The notes under the pieces were generated by a model. The model saw only the letters and a list, made by a program, of their open reading frames with translations. It ran no database searches and had not been told where the DNA came from. From assembly GCA_963930655.1 (NCBI GenBank), contig OZ005609.1:11576501-11640500 (forward strand): a stretch of DNA of 64,000 nt, given 5' to 3'. The stretch comes from Myrica gale (Eukaryota > Streptophyta > Magnoliopsida > Fagales > Myricaceae). Positions within the stretch are counted from its first letter, which is position 1. Each line of letters opens with the position of its first letter. This document shows, piece after piece, positions 49,036 to 61,396 of the stretch. Both the position numbers and the translations under genes were made by a program.

Positions 49036-51699
49036 CAATACAAGAAAAAAGACTTTGGGTGACAAAAAAATTTGTCACCTAAAGTGCTAATTTCGTCAGC
49101 TAATGTTTTGGGTGACAAAACTGAGTTGTTACCCGGTTTGTCACCTAAAGCCCGTCAACCAAGGTTTTAGGTGACGATTTTGGTGTTCAGTCGCTCGAAA
49201 CCGTTCGGACGGTTTACAACATCGTCCGAATGATTTTGTGTCATATTAACGAAATTGAAAATCGTCATGCCCAATACATTTCATCTGTTCGCATGAGCTG
49301 TGCGAACGTACTCTTCATTCGTTCGAATAGCTAATGCGAACGGTTCGTCCAATTTAACGAAATGAATTTTATTATGTACAATCCGTGCGCATGGTTATAT
49401 GAACACATCACAACCAACTCTAAACTCCATTGCTATCATTTTAGACCTTAAAATTTCGAAAAACACATGCTTTTCATGTCCTAAAATCCATGCTTTTTAT
49501 CCTGGACAATTTAATTTAAAACCCATTAACCTCAAATGTAATCCAATACCAAATTCTAAATGAGTTGCTCCTTCTACACCCTATTCAATGAGGTTGGACA
49601 CTCAAAATCAGCTCTCCTCTTTTCCTCCTGCTTAAATCTCTCGTTTTCTATGTATTTTCAGTTTTTCCTCCTGTCTACAATTCTGTCACTTTCATACAAT
49701 TGAATACCATTCGGACTCATAAATGGCGTTCGGACACCTACATGTATTAGTTTTCGAGGGAATTGTTGCGTCCTAAAATTTCATAATCGTTCGAACTATG
49801 ACATACACGTCCGAGCGACATCTTACAGTTCACGACACCATTTTATTAATCCTCAAACGATAGCGGCTGGCTATAAACACGTGTTCGCACAGTTTGTTCT
49901 ATATAAAGTCTAGACAGTTTGTTTTATATTCGAGCTTACAGTAAAAAGTCCGGATGGTTACCTTGACATCAGCACGGGTTTTGACGAATTTTTTTTTGCT
50001 TTTTTTTAAAGCTTATACAATTATATTTATTAGCAAGTTTTAAATAACTAAAGTTAGTTAATAATATAAATAACCTTAAATGTGTTAAGTTCTAATATCA
50101 ACATTTTTTTGAATGAATGTACCGAAATTAGAAACATAACATTAATTAACATATTGTATTAAGTTCTAAAAACTACAAATAACATAACTGAAATAAAATA
50201 AAATAAATATATCAAATATCGTCAACAACATAATATAAACAAAATAACATCGAATAAATACCAATACATGTCCACAAAACATAATATAAAAGTAAATGTT
50301 CTCAAAACATAATAAAAAAATAAACGTCATAATAAAACTAAATAAAGATAGACTACTGGTCATCACCATCATCATCATCATCCGTGAGTTTTAGAACGTG
50401 ACGAACTTAACGAAGGTGTTCATCTATCAGCACGACCCGCTCAGTCAAGGCAAATATCTCTGAACTACTTGCCACTTTCTTCAAGTTTCCTGAACCGCAG
50501 TGATCTCCTTCTTCCACCCAGAGTCCATGTCCATGTCCACGACCTTACGCTCCAAAGTTGTCAGCCGACCACTGACATCACTTACCATCAAATGGGTGGG
50601 CCGTATGATCGATTGCATCCGCTTACTCAGCTCCATCATCATATCGTTCATCCAACTCGGCCGTTGTGCCCTAAGTCCCTGGGTCGACCCCTATCTAGGA
50701 TCTTGCTCCTCCATCTCAGGCTGCTCCTGTCGTCTAACTCTAGCATCCCAAGCGGCATTCAGCGGTAGGAGCGTCTAGGCCATTGATTTGGAGAGCGTTG
50801 TCTTGTTGATCGACCCAAGTGGAACTGCCTTCGTCTAATCAACACCCTCGGGTACCATCATAGCATACAGAAACTGGGTCAGAAGAATCTTGTGCGGCAA
50901 TGAATTTATAGCATCAGTCTTCAGGGCCTCTGCACGAACGAACTGGTAGATGTATGTTGTCATATCAACACGTAGCCTCCGTACAACTACCAGGTACAAG
51001 AATTAGGACACTTCTCAACGTTTATATTCACACGTGGCCCAATCAAATTTAACTTCATTAAATATGCCCGATTTGAAAAGGTTCTAGAACTTAAACCGTC
51101 CGAACGGTGTTTGTTTGTCTGAACGGTTTCGATTTCACGAGTCTTAAGTTTTGCAATGTGGAACCACATGATTCGCGGAAGAAGCATTCATACCTGTGCT
51201 GACATGTTTTTTACGATCCAGACGATGGTGTCTTTTCTGTTGGAACGCGGTTGATAACGTCTGGATGGGATCGAGTGTTCATGACGATTTTTAATTTGTC
51301 ACTATATGTTAAAGATTATTATTCGTTAGGTAATGTCTGTGTGGACGTTGTATAAAAAGAGTTCGGACGGTATTGAAAAAATTATGACGATGTTAATTGT
51401 CACTCAGTTACGACGATTTGGAATTTGTCACTCAGCAGAGAGTCCGAATGGTTTGCTTACGCGTCTGGATGATATTTTGTATTTTGTGACTATTTTTGTC
51501 GTCACTCATTTGGGTCGTGTGTATGTCGTCACACTAGAAATACGTCCGAACGTGTTTTTTACCGGTCCGGAAGTTTTGGGGTTCCTGAATTATTTTGGGT
51601 GATGAAATTAATATTTTGTCATGGAAATATGCTACTTTAGGTGACAAATTTGATTTTACACCCAAAATTTTGTCACCTAAAACTATATTTCTTGTAGTG
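49036..51699. mobile_element. non-autonomous CACTA element (2,664 bp)
   Basis: The left end CAATACAAGAAAAAAGAC is one substitution from the canonical CACTACAAGAAAA. The right end is ...ATTTCTTGTAGTG. The TSD is ATA on both sides (49033-49035, 51700-51702). Subterminal DNA carries GTGACAAA and CGTTCGGACGG / TGCGAACG motifs like those of the 9-kb CACTA, so they are the same lineage. There is no transposase. Confidence 0.88.
50350..50960 (-). pseudogene. coding remnant inside the non-autonomous CACTA
   Basis: On the minus strand, fragments such as NAAWDARVRRQEQPEMEEQD, MNDMMMELSKRMQSIIRP and LTTLERKVVDMDMDSGWK suggest a charged coiled-coil protein, but stops occur in every frame. Proteins of this look are common in CACTA elements. 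I cannot name the family. Confidence 0.4.
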
Positions 51700-51702
51700 A
51701 TA

Positions 51703-52660
51703 TTTTCTTTTTTGGTTTCTAATTTGCTTGAGGATATTATTTAATTTTTACAGTAAGAGTAAATATTTCGCCCAACACTTCTAGCCAATACGATCACGTA
51801 ACAGACAAAAGATAGTGGCACAGCTTACAATATTGCCACTCATGATAGCCCACGATTACCCGTAGGTGCATGGTGTCATTTTCTACTAATCATCACGGTG
51901 AATAGAAGTCTCGGCCTTTTAATCTCATTATACTCCACTTGACATGTCTTCCTTTGACTCTTTTTGAACCACGTACACCACTCCAGAATGAATACAAGTA
52001 CACAGTACTGTGCAAAGAAATTGAAATGCCGCTCCTAGAAGTATACGTCTCAGAATTTGACATTGAAATTCATGCAAAAGAAGCAGGCAAATTGATGGAA
52101 CGGTCTTACAGACATGCATGATCGCTGGCCAGTTGCTCTCTATTTTGCACCCACTAACGTGAAAAAAATTAATTGGGAATTAAAAGCATGCTGAAAACTA
52201 GACCAATTTTGTCGGGGTGTCGTCTCTCCACTAGCAACACTGATAGCCCTTAGAAGTATAGTGGGGTTATCCGCAACCCTACATGAACTAACTTATGCAT
52301 TATAGTACCTAGCTCTCAGTACCCACATGACAAAATGCATGTCACTCCATGTCCAGCAATACATAGAGCCGTGTCGAAAAGATCTTCCTCCACATGCAGT
52401 AGTACTGTTTAAGAAGGGTACCCTTTTGCCGTGTAAGCTGCGTGTTCCACGTCTAAAGTCACTAATAAGTTCAAAATAAGGTGTCCACATTTAGATAATT
52501 AAATGTACAGACTTCCATGTGGAATTTGCATGTTATTGTATCTTTAGGTCCTGTATTTTGCTTGAAGTGCATAAGGCATATATATGTCCACTTAATTTGG
52601 GGCTTCAACAGTTGCTATATTATTTCCCCACTTTCTACTTCTCTGGAAAAGTTGTGTCTA
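51703..52660. other. intergenic DNA upstream of the malate transporter gene
   Basis: One unplaced 60-codon frame (51939-52121) has no motif. The distal part is presumably the promoter of the downstream gene. A weak TATATTAT lies at about 52616 and a stronger TATATATA just before 52666. Confidence 0.45.
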
Positions 52661-52665
52661 TATAT

Positions 52666-54789
52666 ATGGGTTCTCTCCAACTCAATTCTCAACAAGGAAG
52701 TGAAGTTCAAATCTACTCGGAAGGGGAAAGAATAAACCCAGAAGTTTTTCCCCCAATGGGTTCAACAGTAATATCAATTCCAGATGGAGATGGGGTGGGT
52801 CTCGAAGAGAAGAAGTTTCAATTTTCTCTTTCTCCCATTGTTTCCTATCTTAGAGAAAAGAAGAAAATCCAATTTTCAGTTCCTCCCATTATTCCCTATC
52901 TTAGAGAACAGAAAACTAAACATGACATGAGAAAGGTGATTCACAGCGTCAAGGTGGGCATTGCTCTGGTTTTGGTTTCACTTCTCTACCTGCTGGATCC
53001 ACTTTTTAGTCAAGTTGGGGAGAACGCCATGTGGGCTATAATGACTGTTGTCGTCATCTTCGAGTTCTTTGCAGGTTTGTGTTTTTATGCAAATTGTAAT
53101 GGGTCGTAATCATGATATAGTTGGTCGTACAACTGTTAATTAAGTGAATCAAATTTCATTTGTGCTGTGTTCGTGGATAATATTGCAGGTGCGACGCTAA
53201 GCAAGGGCTTGAACCGTGGACTCGGAACCATATTAGGAGGAGGACTGGGGTGTTTAGCAGCAGCTTTAGCTCAAAAAGCTGGTGGAATCGGCAGCACCAT
53301 TATTGTTGGAACTTCTGTTTTTATTTTTGGTAAGGGTTAGCCTTATTCTTGGAGATACTATTACTATACTAATAGCCTAAGGCTTTACGTATCTTTTGCT
53401 TTCTTTTTTTTTGGCTGGATGATAACCAAGCCTATTTCTGAAGAACGCCAGTCTCATTAATATCAACGTAACATTTCAGCTGCAGCTGCAACATACACGC
53501 GAATGGTTCCAAACATAAAGAAGAGACATGACTACGGGGCCATGATATTCATCCTCACCTTCAATCTAGTAGTGGTATCTGGCATACGTGCTGAGAAGGT
53601 CATGTCATTAGCTCGCCAACGTCTCTCAACAATTGGAATGGGCTTCGCCATCTGCATTTTCATAAGCCTGCTTATCTTCCCCATTTGGGCCAGTGATGAA
53701 CTTCACGACTCTATAGCCTCCAAATTCGAAGACCTGGCGCGCTCTATTGAGGGTGAACTCCTTTTCTAGAAGTAACAGAAAACATATATTTGCTTCCGGG
53801 AAAAAACTAAAAGACATAGTTTTGCACAGTTTTTAAATACTATCTTATTCCAGTTGAAAGAGAACAGATTTTCACAGAACTTGTGTTGTTTACTGTAGCA
53901 ATATGCCTGGAGGAATACGGCGGCGGCGTTGGCGAAAAGGAAAACCAACCAGCTGTTGCAAATCTTAGTAGTTGCAAATCCGTCCTAAACTCGAGGTCTA
54001 AGGATGAGTCACTGGTATATTTCTTCTCCTCAATCAAGCCATTAATTTACTTCAGGGGAATATCAGCCATTATCTCTAAAACTACAACACAAAAAGGGGA
54101 AAATGTTGCGTATACTTATAAAGTACTTCTACAACATTTCAGGCAAACTTTGCATGGTGGGAACGGTGGCATGGAAAATTCGGACTTAAGTACCCTTGGG
54201 GAAAATATTTACATATTGGTGAGCATCTTAGAGAGGTGGCAGCAACCATCCTTTCACTGAAAGGTCTATCAGCTAGACATGAGGTACCTAATCTTTATGA
54301 TTTGTTTGTCTTTATAATAGCCAATTAACATTAATTGTACATTTTAAATAGTCCGTGACGCCATTGCTTTAGTTGCAACTTCTACAAAGCACCAAAATAC
54401 TCATTAATTTGCTTATTTCTTTTTAATGTTGTCATTATTAGCCACCAACAACTCTGAGACAGACAATCACAGAACCATGTGAAGCAGTTGGATCGTTGCT
54501 TGCAAGGAGTCTAAGAGAGCTTGGAGAGAGTATCTTGAAAATGAGAAGGTGCCATCCAGGGGCTTCGATAGTTCCAGAGTTGAAGTCAATGAGGCTAGAG
54601 CTTAGCTCGTTTATGTCATCTTCCAATCTACAACCAATAGAGAATGGTGATGGACTTGCCATGGCAACCTTTCTGTTCTTATTGATGGACATAATGGAAA
54701 AAGTAGAAAAACTGGCGAAGGAGGTGGAAGAACTTGGAGAGCTTGCCAGTTTCCGTACTCAAGCTCTGATATGTCCCTCCAGTCTATGA
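52666..54789 (+). CDS. aluminium-activated malate transporter (ALMT family)
   Basis: This is a membrane anion channel of the plant ALMT family, which moves malate across the plasma membrane or tonoplast. The exons are 52666-53074, 53189-53329, 53480-53752, 53899-54014, 54143-54283 and 54442-54789. All are GT-AG and in frame, giving 475 aa, or 445 aa from the second in-frame ATG at 52756. The second is favoured if the TATATATA at about 52658-52665 is the real TATA box. The N-terminal half has the ALMT membrane segments: [76 protein letters not shown] and [20 protein letters not shown]. The cytosolic C-terminal half has helices and [20 protein letters not shown]. The conserved WEP motif reads WER ([11 protein letters not shown]), which is unusual. 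The gene is otherwise intact. The subgroup looks closest to ALMT10-like proteins, but this is tentative. Confidence 0.9.
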
Positions 54790-56598
54790 GCGCGCAGTGC
54801 CCTGTACATATAACCATTTGCCACTTTTTGGCCCCGGTAATTATACATATGATGTATGTGTCTCTCTGAGTTAACTGAAGGAAAAAACATTACGAAGCTA
54901 GTTCAGAGGACATGATTAGTTGGAAACAGAAACTGGAGGGAGATAGCGAGACTTAAGTGGCATGCAGGAGAGGAGATGCATGATGAACCTAACCTGCATT
55001 CTATAACCATGAAAGTCTTACAGTAAATCATAAGAGTTAATAATAAGCTAACTGATTCAAGAAATGACTTTTTCGATCAGCAATAAAGATCCCCATTAGC
55101 TCATGAAATCTAGCAACGTCTCGATTCATATATACAATGCGATCTCAACGTGAATCCCCACTACGCCCCTGATCTCCGGCACATTGACGTCTTGCAGAGG
55201 TCCCTCCACCACGTTTAACTGAGAGTCTCGATTCCCCAGCTTATCCACAGGCTCTAGTGACGGGGATCTCAGTGTGAAGCAGGAAGGAGATGCCGATGAT
55301 TACAGCCATTCCTCCGTTGGACATCACCGTCACCTCATATAAAAGCAACAAATGAAGGGCTGCATTAAGCAATTCTCATTTTCTTTTCATTTATTTACTC
55401 CAAAATCAGCTCAATTAATAAATACATCCAACTCAACGCCAGCTCTATAATCTAGACACGAGAAATGCTATCACCCCGTATCTTGCCTAAATCTAATTGG
55501 TCTTTGGACTAGACTATTTGCTATTGGACCCCCTACGGGCCGTGAGTGGCCATTCGGCTTCTGAAAGAACAGCAAATTGTTTGTGACAATTGCAGGGTCA
55601 GTTCAGTTGGGATGACACTGATTCCATGACCCAAATGGTTGCTCATCCTATCTTGTACTTTTTTAACACATTCAATGAGGGCTCAACACCTTCCCACGTC
55701 TCTCTACGTAGACAAGAAGGTGTGTTTATTACCACACAAAAGACCTCAAAATGAAAAGATAGCAAACATACATCTACACTTCTAAAAATCAAAAGACAAA
55801 TTCAAAAAATTTAATTATTTTCCTCGAAAGTTGACCATAAATTTGGGTTTGATTATCACATTACCGATGAGATGTTTCTTGGAGAATGTCAAATGTAATT
55901 TATTTTGGAAAAATTATATATTCCTGATTTTGGATGGTGGTGAATTTTTTTTTTTGAAGTTAGTGTAAATTATGTTGGGATTGTTGTAAAAGTTGTCAGA
56001 ATTTGTAAAAAATATTACAGTTTGTAAAAATTCATTGGAGTTTGACGCCGGACATAATAGAGATTATTTTGTAGGCTAAAAAAATAACAATTTGCGAGAA
56101 GGAAAGAGAGAATTTCAACCCAAGAATTCAGAAATACTCTGGATTCAATAAATTTCGTAATATTCAGGAATGAATCGAAATAACCCACAAGCCGGGTTAA
56201 AATAGCTGAAAGAAATCAAACAATTGCCAAAAATCTGGCCCATATCGGGTTCAGAACTATTTCCTAATCGACAAATAGAGAATTACCATAAATAGCAAAA
56301 ATTAACAAAAAATAGAGATTCAAAAAGGAAATCAGCGGATTTAGAGCTCGAAACGATGTGCACTGAGCGTAGCTGGTGGCTATGACGTGCGCGCCGAAAA
56401 TAGCTTTCCGAATTGGGGTCACGGGCGCGAATCAGACACTTGTAGCCAAAGTTATGACCAAAATACCCTCAATTAGGCTAAATCACGATTTCTTGCCTTT
56501 TTGCGCTGATCTGCCCGCTCCAAATAATCCAGCGCCATTAATGAGCAATTTGACAGCTCGACATCGTCTAGCTCGGATCCCCCTGCATCAGAGTTTAT
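54790..56598. other. intergenic DNA downstream of the ALMT gene
   Basis: It probably includes the ALMT 3' UTR. No other gene was recognised. 56100-56600 is a low-complexity, less AT-rich tract with no identifiable ends. Confidence 0.45.
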
Positions 56599-56599
56599 A

Positions 56600-56825
56600 A
56601 AAAATATTAGAGTTAGGTGAAAAAGTAGTTGTGAAATTTTAAAAAAAAATTAATGACATCCAAATTACTTAAAAATTTTGATGTGGTTAAAATTTTAAGA
56701 TATTAAAATTAGTGAAAAGTGAAAAGAAATCATTTGAATGAATTTTTTATATTTATTAAAATAAAAATGAATAATTTAATAAAAAAATATTTTATAATTA
56801 TTATATTAGGCAAAAATTTTAAATG
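56600..56825 (+). repeat. MITE-like AT-rich repeat, copy E
   Basis: It contains AAAATTTTAAGATATTAAAATTAGTGAAAAGTGAA-type sequence and GGCAAAAATTTTAAA, similar to copies A-D, just upstream of the Gnk2 gene. Confidence 0.5.
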
Positions 56826-56879
56826 CCGGAGACAGAGCACTTTCAACTAATATTACAGGTAAAAGATGCTGACATCAAA

Positions 56880-56890
56880 CATATATAAAA
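56880..56890 (+). promoter_or_regulatory. TATA box of the Gnk2-domain gene
   Basis: CATATATAAAAG lies about 100 bp before the ATG at 56990. Transcription would start near 56912, so the in-frame ATG at 56906 is probably not used. Confidence 0.6.
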
Positions 56891-56989
56891 GATGGAATCA
56901 GACAAATGAGTGGCCCCACGAAACGTCTTCAAAACGTCAATCTGATCGGAAAGGAGGAGACGATCAAAGAAAGGAAGGGGCACAGAAAG

Positions 56990-57403
56990 ATGGGTTTTCT
57001 TCCAAAAGTTGCGGTGATTATAATTACAGTCTTTTGGCTGAGCAGTTCTGCAACAAGTGTTCCAAACACCAATGTCACAGCAGCTTTCTGCAATGTCGGG
57101 GTGTATTCTAAAGGCGATCCTTTCGGTATCAGCCTCGAATACGTTGTTGAAGAATTAGAGACGGTGACGCCAACGCGCAAAAGTTACGATTACTTTAACG
57201 TATCTCCTTACCCTAATGCTTTTGCCTATGGTCATGCTACTTGCAACCAAAATCTCACTCGCTCAGATTGCACTTCCTGTCTTGGTGCTGCTAAGACGAC
57301 CATGTTTGGTTCGTGTCAAAGCCGGATAGGGGCTCGCGCAATGCTCCATGATTGTACGATAAGGTATGAGCAATACCCATTTGCCGATTCGAAATATGGG
57401 TAG
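56990..57403 (+). CDS. secreted Gnk2-homologous (DUF26) single-domain protein
   Basis: A single-exon gene for a 137-aa protein. Residues 1 to about 23 form a signal peptide (MGFLPKVAVIIITVFWLSSS). The rest is one Gnk2/DUF26 domain, as in ginkbilobin-2 of Ginkgo and the cysteine-rich repeat secretory proteins. The hallmark C-x8-C-x2-C is present (CNQNLTRSDCTSC). Six cysteines can be counted, enough for the family's three disulphides. The three residues that bind mannose in ginkbilobin-2 are all conserved: Asn after the first Cys (FCN), Arg in IGARA, and Glu in RYEQ. Ginkbilobin-2 is antifungal and acts outside the cell, so a similar apoplastic lectin role is a reasonable inference. The start was chosen because it begins the signal peptide and suits the TATA box. 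Confidence 0.9.
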   Translation: MGFLPKVAVIIITVFWLSSSATSVPNTNVTAAFCNVGVYSKGDPFGISLEYVVEELETVTPTRKSYDYFNVSPYPNAFAYGHATCNQNLTRSDCTSCLGAAKTTMFGSCQSRIGARAMLHDCTIRYEQYPFADSKYG

Positions 57404-58508
57404 GCCAGTACACTGGAGTTTCATATGTATTATGCTATCGACCACAAAATGTCTGCAATGTTATCCATTTCAAGTGTCTGTTTGTTAACTCGTCCTGTCG
57501 GGGGTGAAAGGCGACTCGTCAATGATCGTTTAGAGACGGCGGGTCGTGCCAACTCCTAGCATAACGAAGTGTGTTTGTTAATGGGCTACGGGATTCTTGG
57601 GTCGGACTTGTCTTGGGGCCTTTGTGTAATTTTTTTTGAATTTTGATACATGTATTAAGGATTGTCTAAAAAAATAAAAGTGAAGTACTGTTTGTCAATG
57701 GACTCTCTTGCGTCAATCTCTTCACCTTTTATCCGCTCTTGGTTCAGGGAAAAGATTCAAATACATGGTATATAGATGGTCGCAAACGTTTTGCATAACC
57801 AAATACTATGTAGTTTCCAAGAGCATCCTACTTGTCAGCAAAGAGATACAAACAAATGACACCAGATCATTTTAGAGTAGTTGCTACGTTCTCCTAGTGG
57901 AAAGGAATTACACCGAAGTTTCAAGATCTATTTAAGCATTACTGGGTAATAAAAAACGACATATATATAAATGTGTACCTACAAAAAGCAAATTATTAAA
58001 ACATAATTATTTTGTGCGGCCAAAAATTTTAGTGCAGTTGGTAGGGAAAAGGATAGGAAGAAATTAAATCGTTCCTATGTGTGCTTGATATATGATATAA
58101 TCCTCAGGGCTTGAATCTGATACGAAATTATTTGCTTTTGTGAAATGAAGTTAATTTCTCTAATCCAAGGCCATGGCCATATCTTTATATTGTGGAGTCA
58201 TCTACTCTATCATATCTACTTTTTGAATTCTTTAAGGTTTATAGATTCACACCTGACAAACTGGCTTGTCAGATAGAAGTGCTTTCAAGCATATAAGAAG
58301 CCATTCCAGAAGTTTCTTAATTGACATGGGAACTGAAGCAAGATCTATTATCTAATACGAAGGGTAAGACCATAGAATCATAAGTGCCACAAATAAATTT
58401 GGGAATGAACCACATTGAGCAGATTGCCCGGATGCCCCAATAACATAGATTGCAGCACCTGCTCACAGGCATCAAGTAACTACAACTCAAGTTCCGCTCT
58501 AAACCAGG
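57404..58508. other. 3' UTR of the Gnk2 gene and intergenic DNA
   Basis: A possible poly(A) signal, AATAAAA, occurs near 57674. Nothing else is recognised up to the Pack-MULE. Confidence 0.45.
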
Positions 58509-59594
58509 GGAAAAGATTAAGTCGAAAGCAAGTTGGTTCAAAGCACTTCAAATACGCGGTCCTGATTTAAAGAAATTGAATCTAACGGTCTGAAAATCAA
58601 CACATCATTTAATGAGGATAATCGGCTTCTTGCTCGGCTTAGTCTAATTCGAGCCAAGCTTGACTCAGTCACGTTCTTTTGTTTTTCTTCCTTTTATTGC
58701 ACCCTCCCCTCCATCTTCCTCGTTCATTTCTCCTTCCCATTATTTTTCTTCCTCTTTTTGCACCCTCCCTTCCCTCTGCTTAGCAATCAACTTAGTAAGA
58801 GAGGTATGCGTGGTATGCCGTTTTGAGGAATGAAATTCGTTGTGAAACACAAATTTAGTCACTCTGCTCGAATTTAGTGTTTTGGTTATGCCGCTGAAAA
58901 AAGGTGAAGGAAATCGCTAGAATTATTTTTGTGTTTTGGTTGTTCTTTTTGCAGGTTATTGCGAAGTCAGTTTCGTTGATGAATTTTGCGGATGTTCTCA
59001 AGCTTTTGCAATCTCTAGTTTTGGTTATTCAGTCAAGGTAAGACAATGTTTTTGCGGCGTAATTCAGGGCATGTATATGTTTGGTGAACTTACGCAGTCG
59101 AAATTTGTCAAACGAATTGGAAATTGGTAATGCTGAATTGATTTATGGATCTTTTTTTGGGTCTCAAGATTTATAGCATTGCTGAAGATGAAAGGCGGAG
59201 GTAGAGAAGCCTTAGCCAATTTTTCAATACGCCTAATAGGCTATTTTTATATATTTGGTTTTGGCTGTTGGTGTTATTAGTTCTCCTTTACTTTTTTTCT
59301 TTCTTTCTAAATTTTTAGAGGGTGTAACTGTTTGTATTAGGCCAGTCATGATGTTCAAAGTCAACTTACAGGAACACCCAGTGGATTTTTGAGCCCTTTT
59401 GTTTTAAGTTGTAAACGTAGGTATCAAGAATGTTGTTTTCCTGGAGTTCTGTTCAATAGAGGGTGGAAACTTTCAAAAACTTGCAAACCTGCGCTCAGTG
59501 CATTTTATATCAGTTTGCCAATTTGTATGACATTGAAATTTTTTTGGGTCTAAGACAAATATAAGATGCTGACTATAACCCATGGCATAAGCAG

Positions 59595-60013
59595 GATTAT
59601 CTGGATTCAATGATAGAAAAAAAGCAAAAGGGGCAAGCATATATCATTGTGGTCTTCCACGGAGGGTTCGGTAGCTCGAGAGAACTTAACCGACCACAAT
59701 CTGAAAGTATGATAAGTAACAACTGTTTATATGGGTGTCAGAGGGCATAACCAATTTGAACTGTTTAATATGTTTCATAAGGCAAGTTAGTCTGATGGCT
59801 TCATTTGAATATTATAATCAAATCTGCAGGCAAAATTTTATCTGATCTGATAAAGTCTCTGGAGCAGTCTGGCACAAAATATGCTACTCTTTATGTTTCA
59901 AATCCCTTGAGGTCAACTCAGTATCCATCTCGTGAGGAACTGGGAACGTTTCTTGCTATAGTTGCCTCTGGAAATCATTATGCAAATTCTACTGTCTGTG
60001 ATGGAGTTTGCAA
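59595..60013 (+). pseudogene. captured exons of a conserved plant membrane-protein gene
   Basis: Exon 59595-59706 (AG/GT borders) reads DYLDSMIEKKQKGQAYIIVV, then FHGGFGSSRELNRPQSE. Exon 59830 to about 60013 continues in phase (SKILSDLIKSLEQSGTKYA, LYVSNPLRSTQYPSREELGT, ANSTVCDGVCK). These blocks match, from memory, an uncharacterised single-pass membrane protein family of plants (At3g13410-like: VFCHGG..., LYVSDPYRSIQYPS, NSTICDEVC). The normal protein continues into a transmembrane segment. Here the frame soon ends (ASEDIQITDV, stop), so the membrane anchor and most of the N-terminus are absent. It was carried with its intron, so capture was of genomic DNA. Confidence 0.7.
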
Positions 60014-60330
60014 GTCTGCTTCGGAAGATATCCAGATTACAGATGTGTGACTTGAGTGCAAAACTGGTGGGAAGAGTGGGGACTAGTCCAGAGAGAAGTG
60101 ATTGTGTCTTTGAAGTGCAAAATGTTGCCAAGTGTCTTGGGCGTAAGAGGTTTAGTGGATATTTATATGTCTAGTTGTAAACAATGTTCTACAACCTTTT
60201 GTACTTTTGGAATTTCAAGGCAATGAATACTTGGATTGAATTGTTGCAAGTAAAACGTGATATTGCATACTAAAACAGCTGCTGGGTTTTAAACTTTTCA
60301 ACAACTTCGTTATTTATTTGTTTTTTCTAG

Positions 60331-60540
60331 GCAACCTTTCACGAATTCAGGCACAATGCAAAGCTTTGAGCTTAGTTCATGGCTTATGGTTAGCCCTCAA
60401 TTAGTGGAAAGAAAGCTTGGTGAGTTAGGTTTAAATGATGACTCTGGACAAGCAATGGCAAGGAAGCTAAAAGCAGTCATGTCATGTGAACGTGGCAAGC
60501 AGCCAAGCACATCAATAATTAAAGGCAATGATTTGTAAAG
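60331..60540 (+). pseudogene. second captured exon-like piece, unidentified
   Basis: A TTTTTCTAG acceptor precedes a coding-like block (frames give LSRIQAQCKALSLVHGLW or LVERKLGELGLNDDSGQAMA). It may come from a different gene than 59595-60013. I cannot assign a family. Confidence 0.35.
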
Positions 60541-60920
60541 AAGATACAAGTGGTCGAGAGAAAAGTTTGTTCAACGTCGAGAGAAAAGTTTCATAGCAAA
60601 AATATGAAAACTCAAAGAAAAGTTAAAAGAAGCACAGAGTATTCACTTCTTTTTGTCCCCGCTTTCTTACTTTATAGCCACCGGTATTGCTGAGTTTCAG
60701 GCAGGGGAGTGAAAAGAAGCACGGGGTTGGCGAAAATGGGGAGGAGGAGGAAGCTTGTTCTGCGAGCTGTTTGGAACTTTTGGCCAATAAAATATTTGAA
60801 AGAATTGGTTGCAAGTAAAAGCCAAAGCCAAGCCAAAAAAAAAAGAAAGAAAAGCTGAGCCATAAGCCATTTCCGGTCATCAAGATTCATTAAATGATGT
60901 GTCGATTTTCAGACCTCTAG

Positions 60921-61396
60921 CAGGGCTGGCTCAAACCAAATGGGGGCCTAAGGCAAAATAAATTATTAGGCTTTTTTAATATAAAATTTAATATAAAACT
61001 TAATTTAAAATATTTAAAAATTATTAAATTTAATATAAAATATTTAAAGGCCCCATTAATTGTTTTTTATGAGGCCCTCATACATGACATCAAGGCCCCA
61101 TGACTAGAACAATTAAGAAATTTATAAGGCATTTTTTCTCTTTGAGCAAAGTTTAGAAATATCTAAAAATGAATTTGGAGGCTTGAAAGAAATATATTAG
61201 TGCACTCATAATAAAAAAAATATGAAAATATTGCATCTTGCCATTTTTTTCTTAGCTAAGTTGTTTTTTTATTTTTAGGTCATCTACAACAAAAAAAAAA
61301 TAAAAAATAAAAAATTATTTTTAATCTTTATGGGGCCTTGCTCAGGGTGAGGCCTTAGGCCACCGCCTAAGTTGCCTTACCCTTGAGCCGGCCCTG
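60921..61396. mobile_element. non-autonomous hAT-type element (476 bp) in the Pack-MULE TIR
   Basis: The inverted ends are CAGGGCTGGCTCAAACC and ...CCTTGAGCCGGCCCTG. The 8-bp TSD is ACCTCTAG / ACCGCTAG (one mismatch) at 60913-60920 and 61397-61404. The interior is AT-rich, with GGCCTTAGGCCACCGCCTAA near the right end. It is flanked on both sides by the Pack-MULE TIR, so it inserted after that element. Confidence 0.85.

Noticed and set aside
54496-54817. Minus-strand frames opposite the last ALMT exon
   Set aside because: They are antisense shadows of a well-supported exon.
60623-60890. Minus-strand frames with a hydrophobic N-terminus in the Pack-MULE
   Set aside because: They are low-complexity Phe/Leu runs opposite a purine-rich tract, with no splice or homology support.
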